DNA of 64,000 nt, from the NCBI GenBank assembly GCA_001566295.1, contig KQ964253.1:1027099-1091098 (forward strand), read 5' to 3'. Position 1 is the stretch's first letter. Every line of letters starts with the position of its first letter. Under the pieces are notes generated by a model. That model saw only the letters and a list, made by a program, of their open reading frames with translations, ran no database searches and was not told the DNA's origin. A program made the position numbers and the translations under genes. This stretch comes from Microdochium bolleyi (Eukaryota > Ascomycota > Sordariomycetes > Xylariales > Microdochiaceae). This document shows positions 56,763 through 64,000 of the stretch, piece after piece.

Positions 56763-59215
56763 CTACTCGTCTTCGTTGAGGTCCAGCTCGTCCAGAGTCT
56801 CCTCGAGCCCGCTGCAGCTCGTCAACCACCAGGTACCTGTTCTCGACGGCTTCCGGCTGCCCAAACTGAAAGGCGTCGCCGAAGCTTCCCTTGAAGCTGT
56901 CTACGCCTGGCTCAAAGATGCCGCCTTCAAAGACGTCATGGGGAGTGTTGCCATCGATGTAGTTGCCGAAGGAGTGGGTAGAAGCCCGAGTGTATTCCCT
57001 CCAGGCCCTCTCCACCTTGGCCAGCCTTTTCCAGACAGCGCAGAGCACCTGCTCTGCCTTGCCGGCCGGGATTGGCTCCTGCGCTGGCAAGGCATGTGCA
57101 GCCACTCTGGCAGAGTGAGCGCGGTCTTTGCGAAACTGGCGCCGGTATCGCCGTGCAGGCTCAAGTCTGAGAGTCCAGCAGAGCTGTGCCTGGCCATGGC
57201 AAAGAAGAGTTTGATATGAGGGAATGGGATGTTCTCTTCCATCTCAGTCAGCTGTTCTTTGAGGAATGATTTCAGCTTTATGGCCAGTCTGTCAGAGTCG
57301 GCGTCGTCCCAGCTGCTGTCTTCCGCCTCTTTGAGCGCCTGGAGCGCCTTCTGCAGATGCGTCACCTTCCCGGACATCTCGTAGGCCATGAGATTGATGC
57401 GGACTTCGTCCCGCACCGATCTCAGGCCTGGCAAGATGACCCGGGATGAGTCCTTGGCTTTCTTCATGGCTCGGATCTGGCTGGCACGTGTCACGGCCAA
57501 CCTAGCAGTGGACTTTCGAATTTGTGGACAGGCAGGCTAGAGAGTTCGTGCCACTCCCGACAGACGAGCCCCTGACAGCCTTTGTCCTTGATTCCATTCT
57601 GGTGCATCCAGAGTTCGTGCAAATCTTTCTCGAGGGGCTTCCAGGGCCGCTCTGAGTGGCGCCGATTGGCCTTGGCACAACGAGCACACAGCCGATGGTC
57701 TGCGTTCTGAGACTTGCGGTATTGCAGACCTAGTGCCTCCTCGTGCTTTCTGCAGTGTGCATTGGGGCATGCCTCGCTGGGAGTGCTTGTTCGTGGGCAG
57801 CGTCCAACCTCACCCTTCCGAGCCTCGACATGCGCCTTGTGCTCGGGCGAATTGCGCTCGAGACCGGACTCAAGCTTTGCACGGTTTCATCTCGCATCGT
57901 CCTATTGCGCTGGCACCTGTAAAAATGCACTTGGACGGCAGTCGTGCTCTGCCACAGGAGGTATTTGCGCAGGCGTTTTTGTTACCCCGAGACACCCACT
58001 CCTGCTGGATGTGCCGACGCGTGTAGAAGTCCATTGTGTATGCAATGGCGATGGCGTTGCCTTTCGGCTTGTAGATGGCTACAATGAGCCGGGTTCTCTC
58101 CACGGTGAAGCACTTGTTGCAGATGATGCCCGAGCCCGGATCACCTGGCAGAATGTAATAGCAGGCCGTCTTCGCCAGTTCGGCAGGGCACCACCTGCAG
58201 TGCGTCTAATGCTTGCCGGTCATCTTTCGGAGTGCCTGGAGTAGTGGATGGGCAAAGTTGAGCCCGTTTGCCTGACGAGGTCGTCCGATAGCCGTCAGTG
58301 CCTTCACGACTTCCACATGGTACCCTCGAATTATTGGATTGTTGTACATGTTGTCGCCACGTTCGCTGACCGTGTCGAGCTGCATGGCAAAGGTCCCCTC
58401 GAAGAAGGACAGAGCGCTCTCAAGTAATACTAACACCTCTAACACCTCTAACACCTCTAACACCTCTAACACCTCTAACACCTCTAACACCTCTAGCACC
58501 TCTAACACCTCTAACAACTCTTTGCCCCAAACCGATCGAGCTATAGGGATGGCATTCGTGCCCAGGAACTCCATTAGCTGGCCATCGCTGCGCCTGATAG
58601 GAAGGGCGGCAACCATGGGGTGCATTGGCCCACGGCAGTTCTTGTGCATCTCGAAGTGCTTGTTCAGGGTGAAACGCTCAGCCAGAGCACGAAGTCCCGC
58701 CAGAATCGCGAATACAAGAGAGAAGAATCCTTCACTGTAATCGACCTGACGCTCCAGACGGGGGATGGAGACTGGAACTCGCCCGTAATACAGGTGTTCG
58801 AGGTAGCAGAGTTACTGGAGCACGAAGACTCGCTCCCATCGCAAGGTCTTCTTCGTTGACAGCGGCAAGCGCGAAAGCGGTCGACATCGCCCGGAACACC
58901 GCCCCCATGTGGGCTCTTACGGAAGACGGCGAGAACAACCTCGAGTGCCGCACTAAGCCGACCAAAGACGCGCGAATGCTTCGTGGAACCAAAATCGCCT
59001 CGCCCTCTTCTCGCTGGGAGGGGAGTTCCGTCACAGTGAATGCTGCCAGTGGCACCAGGCAATTAAAAATTCTTCCCGCGAGTGTGTATTGGAAGGTAAA
59101 TCCCTCCGAAGTTGCTGCTGTGGCTCGAGCAGCACAATTGCAGGTTCTTTGCGGACGATTTCATCGCCTTCTCTGTGGAGTGTGAGCCGATGAACCCGAG
59201 GGATGGTCCGCCCGT
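56763..59215 (-). pseudogene. Decayed Cys-rich, GATA-like zinc-finger gene (multiple frame breaks)
   Basis: On the minus strand a protein-like sequence can be followed for about 2.4 kb, but only by changing frame repeatedly. The order is: an N-terminal piece (VHRLTLHREGDEIVRKEPA, then MGAVFRAMSTAFALAAVNEE); a ~200-codon piece (YYGRVPVSIPRLERQVDYSE to LLQALRKMTGKH) holding an LEV repeat; an in-frame TAG (58206-58208); a Cys piece continuing in the same frame (HCRWC...GIICNKC, then ACANTSC and RCEMKPC); a second Cys piece (CPNAHCRKH, HRLCARC, LVCREWHEL); a helical piece (VTRASQIRAMKKAKD); and an acidic end (LEETLDELDLNEDE, stop at 56763-56765). Frame breaks fall near 59050, 58810, 57870, 57490, 57125 and 56810. 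No introns explain them. The spacing C-x2-C-x22-C-x2-C with ICNKC is GATA-like. I cannot name the family. A real but unusually spliced gene, or local sequence errors, are less likely alternatives. Confidence 0.55.
58432..58521. repeat. 9-bp minisatellite, 10 units, in the reading frame of the decayed gene
   Basis: Ten head-to-tail copies of AACACCTCT. Eight are perfect; unit 8 (58495-58503) and unit 10 (58513-58521) each carry one substitution. On the minus strand the unit encodes Glu-Val-Leu, producing a run of Leu-Glu-Val triplets within the decayed Cys-rich gene. The 9-bp period preserves frame whatever the copy number. Confidence 0.95.
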
Positions 59216-59756
59216 TCCCTTAAGTCTTACTCTCTAAGGGTGCCAGACATCTCGTCGAGGACCTTATGGTGGATTACAATACAATGACGGAGGATAAGTG
59301 AGTCCTGGATTGCATGATTCTGTTTCTGTTGAGACCTAGAGGATGTTTCAGTTGCGAAGTGAAGAGCTAGCTCGCTCGCTTGCATGCATTGCCGGGAAAT
59401 GTTTACGGCACGAGCGGTTTGAACGCGATCAACAGACATCCCATGGTGGAAAATGCCATCTAGTGTTTGTGGAACACTTGACATGTTGCCATCCACTTTA
59501 TTCTGGCTCACGTTAGTACTTGCTGGGTCAACCAATAGATGGCTGCGTGAGATGCAACATGATCAAGGTCTCCAGTCCTTCATGGGACTCCCCAGTCTGT
59601 TGTTGGTCGACATAGGGCCGCCTCATTGCTTTAGAGTACGGAACTCATCATTATCACATCAGCAAGTAACTGATTGTATGGTACGATACACAGTACTCCG
59701 CAACCCATCGTTGTTTCCCATCGAAAAGCAGGACGTAACACCCCACCTCCGACATT
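59216..59756. other. Intergenic region
   Basis: This lies between the 5' end of the decayed gene and the 3' end of the phosphoketolase gene, both on the minus strand. I see no coding sequence. The decayed gene's own promoter would lie here. Confidence 0.5.
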
Positions 59757-62700
59757 TTACTTTGCCAATTTCAGCTTGCCCAGTGCCTGCTGCAGCCCGC
59801 CCTCCTGCTGCTTGCGGTGCGGCCACTTCCACTCGGTGACGTACTCCGGGTCGGCGCCCGTCTCGTGGGCCTGGTGGAGCGCCTCGATGCGCTGGTTCTT
59901 GAGCTGCTCGCGGGCGCTCGAACCGCGGTTGCCGAGGCCCTGGATGTGGTCGAGGGCGCTGATGGCCAGGCTGAAGCGGTCCGTGTTGTTCCGGATGGCC
60001 AGCTCGAGGGGGGTGTCGATGTTGCCCTTCTCTCTGTAGCCTGTGTGATGGGAAAGAGTAATTCATTAGTGGGCCAGTTCTGAAGTTAAGGAAGTGGCCA
60101 AGATAGTGGCCTATAAACCGAATGACCACCTAGCTGTGAGGATTGGATCATGGTAGAGCTTACCCTTGACGTGGATATTCCTGCTTCCGTTCCTCTTGTA
60201 GGTGAACTTATGCACCATGTACGGGTAGGCATGGAAGTTGAAGATCACAGGCTTGTCGGCCGTAAAGATGGAGTCGAACTCCGCGTCCGTCAGACCGTGC
60301 GGGTGGTCCTCATGGCTGATGAGCTTGAACAGGTCCACCACGTTGACGCAGCGGATCTTGAGGTCTGGGAACTGCTTCAGGAGCAGGTCGATGGCGGCCA
60401 GAGACTCAAAGGTGGATATGTCGCCGCAGCTGGCCATGACCACGTCGGGCTCCTCCCCGGCATCCGAGCTGTACTGGGGCCAGATGCCGATACCCTTGGT
60501 GCAGTGCATCACAGCCTCTTCCATGTTCAAGTACTGCAGATTGTCCTTCTTGTCTGCCACAATGACATTGACGTAGTTCTCGGAGCGGAGGCAGTGGTCC
60601 ATGACTGTGAAAAAGAGAGTATCAGCCCCTGTGTCAGCAAGCAAGCTTCAAACTATTTCCATCATCGTCCAAATAACTGCACTAACCTGATAGAAGACAG
60701 TTTCCGTCGGGAGGAAGGTAGATCCGCACGATCTCGGGGCTTTTGTTTGCCACAACGTCGAGGAAGCCCGGGTCCTGTTAAAAATCAGTCCAACTCTCTA
60801 CGAGGCTCTAAAAACTCTCAAACCAACTTACTTGATGGGTGAATCCGTTATCTGCGTTAAGGGAGCAATGATTAGCTTGAATGAGTTCTTATGGTGGTAC
60901 TATGAATTTCATAAAGTCGGGGGTGAGGCTGGGCTGACGATCTTGACGCCAGCACGGCGACGATGCCATGATGTTAAGAGACGCAATTTTGACGCGCCAC
61001 TCGATCTCGAGAGTCTTTTCCAGCCATTTGGCATGCTGCATGATACGTTAGTGTTGTGAAATGACCAAAGTGATCGAGCGTGGGCATGGTGGACAATGCG
61101 ACGCTACGGGGATGTTGCAAGCCGCTAACATGCAGCTTTGCGCACTCACCTGATTGACCATGGAGTCAATAATATGCAAGAAAGCCTCGTAGCTGTTGAT
61201 TAGGCCATGACGGCCACTGAGGAGGTACCCCTCGAGCCAGCCCTCGCACTGGTGCTCAGACAGCATCTCCATCACCTGGCCCGAGTGAGCGAGGTGGCCA
61301 CCGTCCTTGTCCTCTTCAAAGTACTCGCCCAGCCAGACCTTGTTCGTGACCTCATACACGGTGTCGAGCTTGTTCGACGCGGTCTCGTCGGGCCCGAAGA
61401 TGCGGAAATTGTGGGGGTTCGCCTTGACGACGTCGCGGAGGAACCCGGCAAAGTTGACCATGCCGCTCGCGTGGACCGCGCCGCTCTGCTCGACGGGGAT
61501 CGCGTAGTCCTTGAAGTTGGGCATCTCCAGCGGCTTCCGGAGCAGCCCGCCGTTGGTGACCGGGTTCGCGCTCATGCGCCGGTTGCCGGTCGGGCAGAGC
61601 TCCCGGAGCTCGGGGAGGATCTTGCCGTCGCTGCCGAACAGGCGCTCCGGCTCGTAGCTGCGCATCCAGTCCTCGAGGATCTTCAGGTCCTCCGGTTTCT
61701 GGCGAACAGTCGTGATGGGGACCTGGTGTGCCCGCCAGAAGCCCTCCAGATAGTGCCCGTCGACCTTGCGGGGTGCCGTCCAGCCCTTGGGCGTCCGCAG
61801 CACGATCATCGGCCAGCGCGGGCGGAAGGCGTTTCCAGACTCGCGGGCCTGCTTTTGGAATCCCCGGATCTCTTGGACGCAGTGCTCCAGCGTGGCGGCC
61901 ATCGCCTGGTGCATGGTGTCCGGATCGCTTCCCTCGACGAAATATGGCTGCCAGCCATAACCGAGCATCAGATACTCGAGTTCCTGGTGCGGGATACGTG
62001 ACAAGATCGTAGGGTTCGCAATCTTGAACCCATTGGCGTTGATGACGGGGAGCACGGCGCCGTCGGTGATGGGGTTCAGGAACTTGTTGCTGTGCCACGA
62101 TGTGGCTAAGGGTCCGGTCTCTGCCTCGCCATCTCCGACCATGGTGACCGTGATGAGGTCTGGGTTGTCGAACACGGTACCGAATGCGTGGGAGATCGAA
62201 TAGCCGAGCTCGCCGCCCTCGTGCAGACTGCCTGGTACCTCTGGGGATGCGTGGGACGCGGTGCCGCCCGGGAAACTGAACTGTTTGAAGAAGTGCTGCA
62301 TGCCTTTCGGATCTTCCGACTTCATAGGGTAGACCTCAGAGTAGGTGCCCTCGAGGTAAGCTATTGCACCACCAGTCAGCCCTGGCTCAATCGAGAGGTG
62401 TATAGATGGATAATGAACCTCCCCGGTCAACACCAGATTTCCTGGTCTACCCAAAAGCATGTAAACTCACCTTGGCTCAAGACAGCAGGCGCACCATGGC
62501 CGGGCCCGCTGACGAAGATGGCGTTCAGGTCGTACTTCTTGATCAGGCGGTTGAAGTGCATGTAGGTGAAGATCTGGGCCGGCACGGAGCCGAAATGACC
62601 GAGCTGGCGCAGCTTGATGTGGTCGATACTGAGGGGTTCTCTGAGCAGGGGATTGTCCTGCAGGTAGATCATCCCCAGCGAGAGGTAGAGACTAGCATTG

Positions 62701-62813
62701 AAGAAGTCATTGTACTTCTTAATGTCGTCGGCCGAGAGGGGCTCGCCCTTGATGGTCGATCTGGCCTTGCCGAAGGGTTGGAGGTCGTCGACAGTGGAGC
62801 TTTGGCTCGCCAT
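59757..62813 (-). CDS. xpkA: Phosphoketolase (xylulose-5-P / fructose-6-P)
   Basis: A thiamine-diphosphate enzyme that splits xylulose-5-phosphate (and usually fructose-6-phosphate) with phosphate to acetyl phosphate plus glyceraldehyde-3-phosphate (or erythrose-4-phosphate). Seven exons (62813-62471, 62360-61150, 61035-60939, 60851-60832, 60774-60687, 60604-60164, 60040-59757) join in frame to 827 residues, the usual fungal length. Visible signatures include VSGPGHGAPAVLSQAYLEGTYSEVYP, FSFPGGTASH, HEGGELGYSISHAFG, the ThDP motif GDGEAETGP (~190-198) with INANGFKIANPT, GYGWQPYFVEG, WRQDHNGFTHQDPGF, YLPPDGNCLLS, DHCLRSENYVNVIVADK and HPHGLTDAEFD. Exon 4 is only 20 nt (HNGFTHQ) and follows an atypical GTCAGC donor. 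The ending is ALGKLKLAK. The enzyme is probably cytosolic because no targeting peptide is seen. The start (MASQSSTVDDLQPFGKA) is the only suitable ATG. Confidence 0.94.
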
Positions 62814-64000
62814 TGTGCTTGCTCGGAATGATGCCAGGGCAATTGGAATGAAGATGGGTGTGTCACGGCGATGGAAGCAAGGACCACAGCTTCAATCAAG
62901 AGTGAATATAGGTTGGTGGGCAAGCAAGCTTTAGTCTTGCACTACCTGCTCGAAACGAGGCGGGATGCTGCCTGGTAGAGCTGGTGGCGATGCAAATCGT
63001 CCGATGAACTGATGACAGGAGACAACGTTCGATGTTGTTGGGAAGAGTCATTCAGGAAGGGCCTTGTGTGTTCTAGGGGCTGCTCTTGAGCCCATGGAGA
63101 GAATCTCTGCAATATACGTCATGTGTTCGTATCCATCCATCTCGATAGCAGTCTCGCCCGTGAGAGGTGCACAGTTCATGGTGGAACCGGAGCGGGCTGC
63201 TCGAGGCGCGTCCTCGGCCACGCTAGACTCGACCCAGTCCGGCACGCCCGGAGCCCTGCAATCGGCCGTGGCCGCACACGCCTGGGCCGGCGAGAATGCC
63301 GCTCGAGATGGTGGTGCGATTACAGCGTCATGATGTCACGCCAGCGGGCGCCACCTTTTGACGGAGCACCCCGCGCTAGGCCCGGCTCCAGCCGCAGGGC
63401 CGGCCGCCGTCCGCAGGTGGGGCAGCCTCGGCCGAGTGGGTGCAGAGGCACAGTACTAGAGTAGGGCATTTCAGAGATGTCCATGCGAGAGCCATGAGAA
63501 TGCTGTCGCGGCTGCTGCGAGGGGAGCCCGACCCGCGCAGAACGCCAAAGTCCTGTCTGGCTACGCGTACGCTTATCGTTTCAAGGGCCATCATCTTGGC
63601 GCGCGGCTCCCCGCCTTTGGAGAAGAGCAAGATGTGCGACCCCCGCAACCCGCGACCCGTCGCTCCTGCCAACGGGGAGTCATGGCGACTTCTCCCGCGC
63701 CTGCTCGTGGTGGACGGACCAACAGTCGAGACTTGCAGGTCTGCATCAACCACTCTGCCTTGTCCTCCGTCTTTTGCCATGGACACCAGCACATCCATCA
63801 GGACATCCGCCCACCCTTGTCACGATGCCGAGCCACTGCTGCAAGGGGCCCTGCCACCCAGGCGCTTCAGCACCCCAACCCCTGCCCGTCCTGACATGAT
63901 CCCGCGGGGCGCGCACGCGTCCCCCTCCAGGTCGTCTTAATTGTCGTGATCCCTTTTCTTTGCGCCTCGTCACTTCTCTGCACGAAAGCCTCCATGGAGC
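62814..64000. other. Upstream region of the phosphoketolase gene to the window edge
   Basis: This is the promoter side of the phosphoketolase gene. Open frames of up to ~165 codons on both strands (63376-63973) overlap and show no motif. I see no supportable gene. Confidence 0.5.

Noticed and set aside
56763..59215. Treating the Cys-rich region as a normal multi-intron gene
   Set aside because: The frame changes lie inside continuous protein-like sequence without GT-AG pairs or branch points, and one break is an in-frame TAG. A pseudogene is the simpler reading.
1..64000. Secondary-metabolite or transposon cluster
   Set aside because: No polyketide/peptide synthase, terpene cyclase, P450, transporter, transposase, reverse transcriptase or terminal-repeat pair was seen. 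The genes belong to unrelated cellular pathways.

Overview
This 64-kb window is nuclear DNA from a filamentous ascomycete, most probably a Sordariomycete (Pezizomycotina). The evidence is: spliced genes with short introns (about 50-150 nt; GTRAGT-type donors, CTRAY-type branch points); a Wor1/Ryp1/Sge1-type WOPR regulator; a 2EXR-domain protein; fungal Sulfotransfer_4 proteins; a fungal-type AAA+ ATPase; and a spliced linker histone H1. No rRNA, CRISPR, transposon or viral gene is visible. I recognise 13 apparently intact protein genes and one decayed gene, about 4.6 kb per gene, which is sparse for this group.

Layout: mitochondrial Asn-tRNA synthetase (+, 1035-2937); WOPR master regulator (-, 5212-6594), with almost 10 kb of non-coding DNA upstream; histone H1 (-, 16570-17517) with a TATA box; another 4.3 kb of non-coding DNA; a large disordered Pro/Ser-rich protein (+, 21819-23834); Sulfotransfer_4 protein A (+, 26420-27586); acidic 2EXR protein (+, 28615-30732); ankyrin protein (-, 32390-35081); intronless Sulfotransfer_4 protein B (+, 38073-38966); 4.2 kb of non-coding DNA; Gap1-like Ras GTPase-activating protein (+, 43192-45723), convergent with a kinesin-10 carrying a C-terminal helix-hairpin-helix (-, 46713-49148); a conserved-looking putative zinc protein of unknown function (-, 50207-51407), divergent from an AAA+ ATPase (+, 53532-55975); a frame-broken Cys-rich gene with an in-frame 9-bp minisatellite (-, 56763-59215); and a seven-exon phosphoketolase (-, 59757-62813).

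The genes do not form a metabolic cluster. There is no polyketide synthase, NRPS, terpene synthase, transporter or pathway-specific regulator set. They cover separate core functions: mitochondrial translation, developmental/virulence transcription, chromatin, Ras signalling, mitotic chromosome motility and the phosphoketolase carbon shunt, with lineage-specific genes of unknown role between them. The most interesting items are the WOPR regulator's very large upstream desert (reminiscent of Candida WOR1), the decayed Cys-rich gene with its coding minisatellite, and the uncharacterised putative zinc protein at 50207-51407. Exon boundaries were drawn by eye from splice signals, reading frame and protein-family continuity. 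Gene models are therefore predictions, although most join in frame without adjustment.
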